64,000 bases of DNA from Blastococcus fimeti (lineage in GTDB: Bacteria > Actinomycetota > Actinomycetes > Mycobacteriales > Geodermatophilaceae): assembly GCA_900102115.1 (NCBI GenBank), contig FNAW01000002.1, forward strand, positions 248,001-312,000, given 5' to 3'. The number at the start of each line of letters is the position of its first letter. Position 1 is the stretch's first letter. The notes below the pieces were generated by a model that saw only the letters and a program-made list of their open reading frames with translations, did no database searches and had not been told where the DNA came from. Of the stretch, positions 25,404-32,936 are shown one piece after another. The position numbers were made by a program, and so were the translations under genes.

Positions 25404-26054
25404 TCAGGGCAGCCGCCACACCGTCGTCCGCCGGACCCGCGCCGGTCCCGTCGACGAGGCGTCGGCGTCGGCGATCTCGTGGACGGCGGCCTCGGTCAGC
25501 TGGTCGTGCGGCAGGTAGGGCCGGCCGGGGTCACCGACGAGCACCTCGGCGCCGGCGGCCCGGGCGGCCGCCAGGAACGGCAGCACCCGCTCGGTCATGA
25601 TCCGGTCGTAGCAGACGTCACCGGCCAGGACGACGTCCACCGGGGGCGGCGCCTCCCCCAGCAGGTCGCCGACCGGCTCGATCCCGGAGACCCCGTTGAG
25701 CGCCGCGTTCTCCGGGATGGCGGCGAGACCGAAGGGGTCGACCTCGCTGGCCACGACGTGCGTGGCACCGGCCAGCACCGCCGCGACCGACACCAGCCCG
25801 CTCCCGGCCCCCAGGTCGAGCACCGTCCGGCCGGCGACCAGCTCGGGGTGGTCGAGGACGTACCGGGCCAGCGCCTGCCCCCCGGGCCAGGCGGCGGCCC
25901 AGAACGGTGGCTCCTGCGCCGTGCGGCCCTGCTCGACCGCCATCGCCTCCCAGAGCGCGACGACGTCGTCGGCGACGAGCAGCTGCACCTCCGGCACGAG
26001 CGAGGGCCGGGCTGGGCGGGTGTGCGCGCGGATGAACGCGGCCGGGACGGTCAC
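25404..26054 (-). CDS. class I SAM methyltransferase (ETFB-lysine MTase-like)
   Basis: 216-residue Rossmann-fold methyltransferase. The PPFWAAAWPGGQALARYVLDHPELVAGRTVLDLGAGSGLVSVAA segment combines the family's aromatic entry motif with SAM motif I; VVASEVDPF and VVLAGDVCYD are motifs II and IV. The layout resembles the METTL20/ETFB lysine methyltransferase group (protein lysine N-methylation), so a protein substrate is likely but unproven. GTG 26054 is chosen because it lies 4 bases from the end of the SDR gene; a longer start would overlap that gene more. Likely last gene of the monooxygenase-SDR transcript. Confidence 0.85.
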   Translation of the reverse strand: MTVPAAFIRAHTRPARPSLVPEVQLLVADDVVALWEAMAVEQGRTAQEPPFWAAAWPGGQALARYVLDHPELVAGRTVLDLGAGSGLVSVAAVLAGATHVVASEVDPFGLAAIPENAALNGVSGIEPVGDLLGEAPPPVDVVLAGDVCYDRIMTERVLPFLAAARAAGAEVLVGDPGRPYLPHDQLTEAAVHEIADADASSTGPARVRRTTVWRLP

Positions 26055-26058
26055 CCGG

Positions 26059-26922
26059 TCAGTCTCGCGCAGCCCGGGCGGGTGGGGAGGACTCACGCCG
26101 GGCGGCGAGCACCCGGCCGATCTGCCGCCAGTAGGTCCCCGGCCGCAGCCGGACCAGCACGTCGGGCACCCGCGCGCTCAGCCCGATCAGCAGGCGGGGA
26201 CGCCGGTTCTCGATGGCGGCCACGATCTGCGCGGTGGCCTTCTCCGGCGGCATGCGCAGCAGCTTGGCCATCTGCTCGCGTCCGGCGGCGACCTCTGCGG
26301 CGTCCACCCCGGAGCCCAGCCGCGCGCTCTCCGCGATGCGGGTGCGGACGCCCCCCGGGTGGACGACGGTCACGCCCACCCCGTCGTCGGCGAGCTCGTG
26401 GCGCAGGGACTCGCTGAAGCCCCGCACGGCGAACTTGCTGGCGGCGTAGGCGGCCTGCCCGGGCGGGGCGAAGATGCCGAAGATGCTGGAGACGTTGACC
26501 AGGTGCGAGCCCGGGTTCGCCTTCAGCACCGGCAGCAGGGCCGCGGTCAGCCGGACCACGGCCCGGAAGTTGATCGCCATCACCCAGTCGAACTCCTCCA
26601 GGGTGACCTGGTCGAACCGCCCGCCGAGCGCGACCCCGGCGTTGTTCACGAGCAGGGTGGTCTCCGGGTGGGATGCCACGAGGGTCGCGCCCAGCGCATC
26701 GGTGGCCGCCTCGTCAGCGAGGTCGGCGAGGTGGATGGCCACCGACAGCTGCGGGTGCGCGGCGCGGATGCGGTCGGCGACGCCGGCGAGCCGGTCGGCG
26801 TCCCGGTCGACCAGGACCAGCGAGCTGCCGCGGTCGGCGAGCTGCACGGCGAGCGCCTCGCCGATGCCGCTGGCCGCGCCGGTGACGACGGCCGTGCCGC
26901 CGGCGAACCGGTAGGCGTCCAT
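26059..26922 (-). CDS. short-chain dehydrogenase/reductase
   Basis: 287-residue classical SDR. The cofactor motif TGAASGIG, the DLAD and NNAGVALGG motifs, the catalytic Ser in VNVSSIFGIF and YAASK (Tyr and Lys spaced by three) are present. An elongated C-terminus (NRRPRLLIGLSARVPDVLVRLRPGTYWRQIGRVLA) is seen in the acyl/lipid-handling SDRs often encoded next to flavin monooxygenases. ATG 26922 shares one base with the stop of the monooxygenase gene (TGATG). It probably oxidises or reduces an alcohol/ketone in the same conversion as the monooxygenase; the substrate is unknown. Confidence 0.9.
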   Translation of the reverse strand: MDAYRFAGGTAVVTGAASGIGEALAVQLADRGSSLVLVDRDADRLAGVADRIRAAHPQLSVAIHLADLADEAATDALGATLVASHPETTLLVNNAGVALGGRFDQVTLEEFDWVMAINFRAVVRLTAALLPVLKANPGSHLVNVSSIFGIFAPPGQAAYAASKFAVRGFSESLRHELADDGVGVTVVHPGGVRTRIAESARLGSGVDAAEVAAGREQMAKLLRMPPEKATAQIVAAIENRRPRLLIGLSARVPDVLVRLRPGTYWRQIGRVLAARRESSPPARAARD

Positions 26923-28403
26923 CAGGCCACCGCCCGCTCGGTGCGTGCCGGCGCCGCGCTGAACGTGATGCCCTCGTCCTCGAGCGGCCCGCGCCGCATG
27001 AGCTGCACGTCCCGGATGTAGTTCTGGTGCAGCCGCCACGGCGTGCGCTGCCCCTGCTTGGGCAGCTGGGCCAGGCTGCGCTGGACGTAGCCCGCGGCCA
27101 GGTCCAGGAAGGGCAGGTCGGCGCCCTCGGGCGGGGCCAGCGGCGTGGCGACGGCGAGCCCGCGCTGGTCCATGTGCTGCAGCAGCCGGCACACGTAGCG
27201 GTTCACCAGGTCGGCCTTGAGCGTCCAGGAGGCGTTGGTGTAGCCGATGACCATGGAGAAGTTGGGGACGCCGGAGAGCATCATCCCCTTGTAGGACACG
27301 GTCTCCGGGACGTCGACGGCCTCGCCGTCGAGGGTCAGCGTCATCCCGCCCATGGCCAGCAGGTTCAGCCCGGTCGCGGTGATGATCACGTCGGCGTCCA
27401 GGTGCTCGCCGGACTCCAGGTCGATCCCGGTCTCGGTGAACGTCGCGATCCGGTCGGTGGCGATCGAGGCCTTCCCCTCCCGCAGGGTGCGGAACAGGTC
27501 GCCGTCGGGCACCAGGCACAGCCGCTGGTCCCAGGGGTCGTAGGGCGGGTTGAAGTGCGTGTCGACGGCGTAGCCGGCCGGGAGCTGCTTGGCGGTCAGC
27601 CGGCGGATCAGCTTCCGGACGCCGCCCGGCCAGCGCCGGCTGGCCTGGTACAGCGCGGTGGTGGTGAGCACGTTCTTCCACCGCACGATCGGATAGGCCA
27701 CCTTCGCCGGCAGCCGGCTGCGCAGGAGTTCCGCCAGCGGGTCCTTCCCGGGCAGGGACAGGATGTAGCTCGGCGTCCGCTGCAGCATGGTGACGTGCGC
27801 GGCGTCGTCGGCCAGGTTGGGCACGAGCGTGACGGCGGTGGCGCCGCTGCCGATGACGACGACGCGCTTGCCGGTCGCGTCGAAGTCCTCGGGCCAGTGC
27901 TGCGGGTGGATCAGCTCGCCTGCGAACCGCTCCTCGCCGGGGAACTCCGGGCGGAATCCCTCGTCGTAGCGGTAGTAGCCCGAGCAGACCGACAGCCACG
28001 AGCAGGTGAGCCGGACGGTCTCCCCCGTGTCGGTGCGGCGGGCGGTCACGGTCCACCGGGCGTCGGCGCTCGACCAGTCGGCCGACAGCACCTGGTGGTG
28101 GAAGCGGATCTTCTCCTCCACGCCGTACTCGCGCGCGGTCTCGACGATGTACTCGCGGATCGAGTCGCCGTCGGCGATGGCCTTGGCCCCGGTCCAGGGC
28201 TTGAAGGCGTAGCCGAGGGTGAACATGTCCGAGTCCGAGCGGATCCCCGGGTAGCGGAAGAGATCCCAGGTGCCGCCGATGGCGCCGCGTGACTCCAGGA
28301 CCGCGTAGGTCTTGTCGGGACACTCGACCTGCAGGTGGCAGGCGGCGCCGATGCCGGACAACCCGGCGCCGATGACGAGGACGTCCACGTGCTCGGGACT
28401 CAT
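26922..28403 (-). CDS. ethA: Baeyer-Villiger-type FAD monooxygenase, EthA-like
   Basis: 493-residue flavoprotein monooxygenase. FAD Rossmann motif GAGLSGIG (12-17 glycines), the type-I Baeyer-Villiger fingerprint F-x-G-x3-H-x3-W-P as FAGELIHPQHWP, NADPH motif VIGSGATAVTLVP, and the ATGLN motif are present. The segments ESRGAIGGTWDLFRYPGIRSDSDMFTLG, QRLCLVPDGDLF and MMLSGVPNFSMVIGYTNASWTLKADL closely resemble mycobacterial EthA, which oxygenates ketones and activates thioamide prodrugs. ATG 28403 has GGAG seven bases upstream, so I prefer it to ATG 28472. It is divergent from an EthR-like repressor, as in mycobacteria. Confidence 0.92.
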   Translation of the reverse strand: MSPEHVDVLVIGAGLSGIGAACHLQVECPDKTYAVLESRGAIGGTWDLFRYPGIRSDSDMFTLGYAFKPWTGAKAIADGDSIREYIVETAREYGVEEKIRFHHQVLSADWSSADARWTVTARRTDTGETVRLTCSWLSVCSGYYRYDEGFRPEFPGEERFAGELIHPQHWPEDFDATGKRVVVIGSGATAVTLVPNLADDAAHVTMLQRTPSYILSLPGKDPLAELLRSRLPAKVAYPIVRWKNVLTTTALYQASRRWPGGVRKLIRRLTAKQLPAGYAVDTHFNPPYDPWDQRLCLVPDGDLFRTLREGKASIATDRIATFTETGIDLESGEHLDADVIITATGLNLLAMGGMTLTLDGEAVDVPETVSYKGMMLSGVPNFSMVIGYTNASWTLKADLVNRYVCRLLQHMDQRGLAVATPLAPPEGADLPFLDLAAGYVQRSLAQLPKQGQRTPWRLHQNYIRDVQLMRRGPLEDEGITFSAAPARTERAVA

Positions 28404-28490
28404 GTCCACACTCCAGGAACGGGCCGACCTAGCGGCGGCTTCGGGATCGGCGCTGCCGAGGAACTCTGCCATCGAGATCAGGGCACCGCC

Positions 28491-28540
28491 GACGCTATCG
28501 ACGCTGTGTCGAACGAGTCAACAGGGTGTCGAGTTACGGC
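28491..28540. promoter_or_regulatory. putative EthR-type operator between ethA and ethR
   Basis: The divergent intergenic gap contains repeated and inverted TGTCGA/TCGAC and GTCAAC words (CTATCGACGC, TGTGTCGAACG, AGTCAACAG, GGTGTCGAGTT). In mycobacteria the ethA-ethR gap holds a long operator built of similar words that binds several EthR dimers. The location fits autoregulation plus control of the monooxygenase. Inferred from pattern only. Confidence 0.5.
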
Positions 28541-28563
28541 CGCGCGCCGGTACCCTCGCCCGC

Positions 28564-29214
28564 ATGTCCGACGGTGCGCGTCTCCCGGCGGCCGCCGGCC
28601 GCGGCCGCCGGCCGGCGCGCGCCCGGGGCGACGACCGCGAAATGCTGATCCTGGCCACGGCGGAGCGGCTGCTCGAGGAGCGGCCGCTGGGTGCGATCTC
28701 CGTCGACGACCTGGCCCGCGGCGCCGGGATCTCGCGGCCCACCTTCTACTTCTACTTCCCGTCCAAGGACGCCGTCCTGCTGACGCTGCTGGACCGGGTG
28801 GTCGCCGAGGCCGACGCGACCATGGGCGCGGTCTTCGACGGCTCGGTCAAAGCGCCCCGGGAGGGCTGGCAGCGGGCACTGGCGGCCTACCACGAGACCT
28901 TCCGCGGCCACCGGGCCCTCACCGTGGCCTGGGCGGAGGCGCGCTCGACCAACGCCGAGGTGCGGGCGCTGTGGGCGGAGGTCTTCGAGCGCTGGGTGCA
29001 GCGCTGCGCCACCGCCATCGAGGCCGAGCGCGCGCGAGGGGCGGCTCCCCCGGGTCCGGCGGCCCGCGACCTCGCGATCGCGCTCACGTCGATGAACGAG
29101 CGGGTCATCTCCGCATCGCTCAGCGGGGACGGGCCGGCGATCGCCGCGGACGACGTCGTCCCCGTGCTCCTCCGTGTGTGGCTGACCGCCGTCTACGCCA
29201 CGCCGCCGGACTGA
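28564..29214 (+). CDS. ethR: TetR/AcrR family repressor, EthR-like
   Basis: 216-residue TetR-family regulator. The helix-turn-helix reads ISVDDLARGAGISRPTFYFYFPSKDAVLLTLLDRVV, which is nearly the EthR recognition region, and the ligand domain has AAYHETFRGHRALTVAWAEARSTNAEVRALWAEVFERWV, AIEAERARGAAPP and SMNERVISASLSG with the same layout as EthR. A basic Ala/Arg-rich N-terminal extension precedes it. It likely represses itself and the divergent monooxygenase until a lipophilic ligand is bound. ATG 28564 is taken as start. It ends 3 bases from the converging stress-protein gene. Confidence 0.9.
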   Translation: MSDGARLPAAAGRGRRPARARGDDREMLILATAERLLEERPLGAISVDDLARGAGISRPTFYFYFPSKDAVLLTLLDRVVAEADATMGAVFDGSVKAPREGWQRALAAYHETFRGHRALTVAWAEARSTNAEVRALWAEVFERWVQRCATAIEAERARGAAPPGPAARDLAIALTSMNERVISASLSGDGPAIAADDVVPVLLRVWLTAVYATPPD

Positions 29215-29217
29215 CCG

Positions 29218-29730
29218 CTAGACCTCGACGGCGGCGTTCTCGCCGGTGACCGCGTCCATCTGCTTGCCGGTGGCCCCGGTGCGGACGACGGTGACCGGGC
29301 ACGGCGCGTGGTGCACGAGCTTGTCGCTGACCGACCCGAGCAGCAGCCCGGCGAAGCCGCCGCGCCCCCGGGCGCCCATGACGACCAGGCTCGCCCCCTC
29401 GGCGGCCTGCATCAGCGCCTGCTCCGCCGGGCGGTGGACGACGTGACAGGTCCAGCGGACCTCGGGCGCGAGGCGGGCGACCCGGACGTGCGCCGTCAAC
29501 TCGTCGTGGACCGCCTGCTCCCACTCCGGCAGCGGGGGGACGTACCCGGGCGTCCAACTGGCCGGCTGCGGCGCCGACGTGATGGACCAGGCGCGGACCA
29601 CGTGCAGGTCGACGTCGGCCCGCGCCGCGAGCCTGCCCGCCCAGGTCAGCGCCTCCTGCGCGCACTTGGATCCGTCGTGCCCGACGACGATCCCACCGTC
29701 GATCTGCACCGTCCTGGCGACCTCGTCCAC
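29218..29730 (-). CDS. universal stress protein, single domain
   Basis: 170-residue UspA-fold protein. [18 protein letters not shown] begins the domain and the ATP-binding signature G-x2-G-x9-G-S appears as [17 protein letters not shown], so it is probably an ATP-binding type. [12 protein letters not shown] closes the fold. GTG 29730 has a perfect AGGAGG five bases upstream. Usp proteins of this sort accumulate under starvation, redox or hypoxic stress; the specific role is unknown. It is one of three Usp genes in the window. Confidence 0.92.
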   Translation of the reverse strand: MDEVARTVQIDGGIVVGHDGSKCAQEALTWAGRLAARADVDLHVVRAWSITSAPQPASWTPGYVPPLPEWEQAVHDELTAHVRVARLAPEVRWTCHVVHRPAEQALMQAAEGASLVVMGARGRGGFAGLLLGSVSDKLVHHAPCPVTVVRTGATGKQMDAVTGENAAVEV

Positions 29731-29802
29731 GTCGACCTCCTGCGCTGGTTCCGGGCGGCTGCTCGCCGCGCTACCGGAAGACTCTCACCCCTCCACGATC
29801 GG

Positions 29803-29830
29803 GGAGCCCCCGGAGTGCCCGGAGGGCTCC
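29803..29830 (-). terminator. terminator hairpin after DivIVA-like gene
   Basis: GGAGCCC (29803-29809) pairs with GGGCTCC (29824-29830), with extra CCGG pairing inside. It begins 8 bases after the stop codon of the DivIVA-like gene. Confidence 0.55.
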
Positions 29831-29837
29831 GACGGGG

Positions 29838-30818
29838 TCAGGAGGAGACCGGCGCCGGCCGCCGCAGCAGCACGACCCCGTCGCCCGCGGCGCGCTGCTC
29901 CGGCGCCCCGTCGGAGCGCGAGGTACCGACGTGCGCGGGGTCGTACTCCATGCCCTCGATCGCGACGTTGGCGCTGACGGCGTCGGGCACCGTGGCCGCG
30001 ACCGCCTGCAGCGCCTCGCCGATCCGGCTGCTCAGCCCGCGCAGCGACTGGCGCGCCTGGTCCCGCTGGCGGCGGAGGTCGGCCACCTGCTCCGACAGCT
30101 CGGCGAGCCGCTCCGCGGCCGTGGCCGCGGCCTGCTCCCGCTCCCGCGCCGCGTCGGCGTCCAGGCGCTGCCGCTCCTCGGCCGCTGCGGCGGCCAGCCG
30201 GTCGCGCTCCTGCGCCGCGGCGGCGGCCAGCCGGTCCCGCTCCTCCACCGCCGACCGCTGCAGCTCGGCTGCTTCCGCCCGGGCCCGGTCGAGCGCCGCC
30301 TGGGCCTCGGCGCGCTGCTTGCGCGCGTGGTCGCGGAGCTCGTCGGCCGCGAGCACGGCCATCTCCTTGATCTCGTGGGCCTTCCGGAGCCGCGCGTCGG
30401 CCTCGCTGCGCGCCTCGGCCACGATGTGCTCGGCGTCGCGGGCGGCCGTCTCGGTGATCGCGGCGGCCTCCTCCGCGGCCAGCTGGAGCATCTCCTCGAC
30501 CCGGTCGGACACCGGGAAGACGACCCGGTTGCGCGATCCGTCGGCCAGCAGCCGGCGCGAGATCTCCAGTTCCGCCGAGCACGCGCCGAAGCGGGCCAGC
30601 AGGTCGTCGACCTGGCGGCGGACGGTGCGCAGCTCGGACTCGGCCCAGGACACGTAGGTGTCGACCTCCATGGGGTCGTACCCGCGCAGCTTGCTGCGGA
30701 AGACCGGCGCGGAGCCCAGCATGGAGTCCAGCGACCCGGTGAACACCGGTGCCGGGCGCCCGTCCCCGGCCTCGTGCCGGTCGGGCTCGCCGGCCCCGTT
30801 CTCCGTCCGCACCACCAT
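29838..30818 (-). CDS. DivIVA-like coiled-coil protein
   Basis: 326 residues. An N-terminal DivIVA-type membrane-targeting segment (VFRSKLRGYDPMEVDTYVSWAESEL, about 37-62) is followed by nearly 200 residues of coiled coil with tandem repeats of the type EERDRLAAAAA, QERDRLAAAAA, EERQRLDADAA. The N-terminal 30 and C-terminal 40 residues look disordered. DivIVA proteins gather at curved membranes and scaffold polar growth or division; actinobacteria carry several paralogues, and this lacks the length and order of Wag31, so it is a paralogue, not the essential one. ATG 30818 has AGGGGG upstream. Confidence 0.82.
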   Translation of the reverse strand: MVVRTENGAGEPDRHEAGDGRPAPVFTGSLDSMLGSAPVFRSKLRGYDPMEVDTYVSWAESELRTVRRQVDDLLARFGACSAELEISRRLLADGSRNRVVFPVSDRVEEMLQLAAEEAAAITETAARDAEHIVAEARSEADARLRKAHEIKEMAVLAADELRDHARKQRAEAQAALDRARAEAAELQRSAVEERDRLAAAAAQERDRLAAAAAEERQRLDADAAREREQAAATAAERLAELSEQVADLRRQRDQARQSLRGLSSRIGEALQAVAATVPDAVSANVAIEGMEYDPAHVGTSRSDGAPEQRAAGDGVVLLRRPAPVSS

Positions 30819-31003
30819 CGCGCCGCCCCCTAGCCCTTGCCGGTATCGATCCGGACAGTGCCAGAACCGGGCACCCGGAGCTGCGCCCCGTGACCGGACC
30901 GTGAACTACCACCGGCGTACTTCGGCACCTCGTGGCGAGTCGGCTACGCAGCGGGGTCGGGCGGTGCACCGCCGCCGGGCCGCCCGCCGGCCGGGGAATG
31001 CCG

Positions 31004-31049
31004 TTGGACCTCGCCGGGTTCCGTGAGACAGTAGTTGCACTCTCAACTA
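31004..31049 (+). promoter_or_regulatory. promoter and overlapping operator of luciferase-like operon
   Basis: TTGGAC (31004-31009) and GACAGT (31027-31032) are spaced by 17 bases. Immediately downstream, over the expected transcription start, is the inverted repeat TAGTTG-N6-CAACTA (31032-31049), typical in size of a MarR/HxlR-type repressor site. The ribosome site TAGGAG follows. No regulator gene is adjacent. Confidence 0.55.
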
Positions 31050-31062
31050 GCTAGGAGCGGTC

Positions 31063-32223
31063 ATGCAGTTCGGCATCTTCACGGTCAGCGACATCACCCA
31101 GGACCCGACCACCGGTCGCACCCCGACCGAGGCCGAGCGGATCAAGGCCGTCCTGGCGATCGCTGCGAAGGCCGAGGAGGTCGGCCTCGACGTCTTCGCC
31201 CTCGGCGAGCACCACAACCCGCCGTTCTTCTCCTCCTCCCCCACCACGACGCTCGCCCACATCGCGGCGCGGACCTCGACGCTGCAGCTCTCGACTGCCA
31301 CCACGCTGATCACGACCAACGACCCGGTGAAGATCGCCGAGGACTACGCGATGCTGCAGCACCTGGCCGACGGCCGGGTGGACCTGACGCTGGGCCGCGG
31401 CAACACCGGCCCGGTCTACCCGTGGTTCGGGCAGGACATCCGCAACGGCATCGAGCTCGCCGTCGAGAACTACGCGTTGCTGCGCCGGCTGTGGACCGAG
31501 GACGTCGTGAACTGGCAGGGGAAGTTCCGCACCCCGCTCCAGGGCTTCACCTCGACGCCCCGCCCGCTGGACGGTGTCGCGCCGTTCGTCTGGCACGGCT
31601 CGATCCGCTCCCCGCAGATCGCCGAGCAGGCCGCGTACTACGGCGACGGCTTCTTCCACAACCACATCTTCTGGCCGCCGGAGCACACGCAGAAGATGGT
31701 CGAGTTCTACCGGAAGCGCTACGAGCACTACGGCCACGGCAGCGCCGACCAGGCGATCGTCGGCCTCGGCGGGCAGTTCTTCATGCGGAAGAACAGCCAG
31801 GACGCCGTCCGGGAGTTCCGCCCCTACTTCGACAACGCCCCGGTCTACGGCCACGGCCCCTCGCTGGAGGACTTCAGCAGCCAGACGCCGCTCACCGTGG
31901 GCAGCCCGCAGCAGGTCATCGAGCGCACCCTCGGCTTCCGCGACTACGTGGGCGACTACCAGCGCCAGCTGTTCCTCATCGACCACGCCGGCCTGCCGCT
32001 GAAGACGGTGCTCGAGCAGCTCGACCTGCTCGGCGAGGAGGTCGTGCCGGTGCTGCGCCGCGAGTTCGCCGCCCTCAAGCCGGCGCACGTCCCGGACGCG
32101 CCGACCCACGCCTCGCGCGTCGCCGCCGCGGGCGGCGCCCGGGACGCCACCGTCCACGCCGCGGCCGACGACGTCACCGGCCAGGTTCCCGAGCAGGTCC
32201 GCGAGGAGGTCGAGGCCCGATGA
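31063..32223 (+). CDS. luciferase-like FMN-dependent monooxygenase (CE1758 family)
   Basis: 386-residue TIM-barrel flavin monooxygenase of the bacterial luciferase-like superfamily. GIFTVSDITQDPTTGRTPTEAERI, ALGEHHNPPFFSSSP, STATTLITTNDPVKIAEDYAMLQHLADGRVDLTLGRGNTGPVYPWFGQD and FVWHGSIRSP carry the flavin-pocket residues. Such enzymes use reduced FMN and oxygen, provided by a partner reductase. The following gene encodes exactly such a reductase, overlapping by 4 bases. The 60-residue Ala-rich tail after the barrel is unusual. ATG 31063 has TAGGAG upstream. Substrate unknown. Confidence 0.92.
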   Translation: MQFGIFTVSDITQDPTTGRTPTEAERIKAVLAIAAKAEEVGLDVFALGEHHNPPFFSSSPTTTLAHIAARTSTLQLSTATTLITTNDPVKIAEDYAMLQHLADGRVDLTLGRGNTGPVYPWFGQDIRNGIELAVENYALLRRLWTEDVVNWQGKFRTPLQGFTSTPRPLDGVAPFVWHGSIRSPQIAEQAAYYGDGFFHNHIFWPPEHTQKMVEFYRKRYEHYGHGSADQAIVGLGGQFFMRKNSQDAVREFRPYFDNAPVYGHGPSLEDFSSQTPLTVGSPQQVIERTLGFRDYVGDYQRQLFLIDHAGLPLKTVLEQLDLLGEEVVPVLRREFAALKPAHVPDAPTHASRVAAAGGARDATVHAAADDVTGQVPEQVREEVEAR

Positions 32224-32858
32224 GCCCCCAGGACCGGAGCACCCGGACGATCGCCGTCGTCAGCGCCGGGCTGAGCACCCCCAGCTCCACCCGGCTGCTG
32301 GCCGACCGGCTGACCGAGGCCACCGTCGCCGCACTCCGCGACCGGGGCGTCACCGCCACCGTGGAGGTCGTCGAGCTGCGCGAGCACGCCCGCGACCTCG
32401 CGGACAACCTGCTCACCGGGTTCGCCAACGGTCCGCTGCGGTCGGCCGTCGACACCGTGACCAGCGCCGACGCGGTCATCGCGGTGACGCCCATCTTCTC
32501 GGCGTCCTACAGCGGGCTGTTCAAGACGTTCTTCGACGTCCTGGACAAGGACGCGCTCATCGGCACCCCGGTGCTCATGGGCGCGACCGCCGGCACCGCC
32601 CGGCACTCGCTGGCCCTGGAGCACGCCCTGCGGCCGCTGTTCGCCTACCTGCGGTCGACCGTCGTCCCCACCGCGGTGTTCGCGGCCTCGGAGGACTGGG
32701 CCGGTGGGAGCGGACCCGGGGGCGGGCTCCCCGACCGCGTGCAGCGCGCCGCCGGCGAGCTCGCCGACCTGGTCGCCGGCCGCCCGCCGTCGGCGCCGGT
32801 GGACCCCTTCGCCGACCCGGCGAGCTCCTTCGAGGACCTGCTCCGCGGCACTTCCTAG
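32220..32858 (+). CDS. NADPH-dependent FMN reductase (CE1759 family)
   Basis: 212-residue flavodoxin-fold reductase that reduces FMN for the preceding monooxygenase. IAVVSAGLSTPSSTRLLADRL is the phosphate-binding loop region; ADAVIAVTPIFSASYSGLFKTFFDVLD contains the flavin-isoalloxazine loop; VLMGATAGTARHSLALEHALRPLFAYL follows. ATG 32220 overlaps the monooxygenase stop (ATGA). The TAG stop is part of a 26-base perfect palindrome. Confidence 0.92.
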   Translation: MSPQDRSTRTIAVVSAGLSTPSSTRLLADRLTEATVAALRDRGVTATVEVVELREHARDLADNLLTGFANGPLRSAVDTVTSADAVIAVTPIFSASYSGLFKTFFDVLDKDALIGTPVLMGATAGTARHSLALEHALRPLFAYLRSTVVPTAVFAASEDWAGGSGPGGGLPDRVQRAAGELADLVAGRPPSAPVDPFADPASSFEDLLRGTS

Positions 32859-32882
32859 GGCAGAAATGGCCATTTCTGCCCT
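32857..32882. repeat. 26-bp perfect palindrome overlapping stop codon
   Basis: AGGGCAGAAATGG is followed with no spacer by its exact complement CCATTTCTGCCCT. It begins inside the TAG stop codon of the FMN reductase gene. A zero-loop palindrome of this length is unlikely by chance and its AT content is high for the region. It may be a member of a dispersed intergenic repeat family or a protein-binding site. Confidence 0.85.
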
Positions 32883-32905
32883 GGGGGCGGCGCCTGGACC
32901 GTCGA

Positions 32906-32936
32906 GCTGACCCTCCACCCGAGGGTGAGGGTCAGC
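32906..32936. terminator. bidirectional terminator
   Basis: A 10-base perfect stem GCTGACCCTC/GAGGGTCAGC, extended by four inner pairs (ACCC/GGGT) around a bulge. It lies between the converging reductase and glutamate-synthase-like genes and runs over the stop codon of the latter at 32932-32934. Confidence 0.75.
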
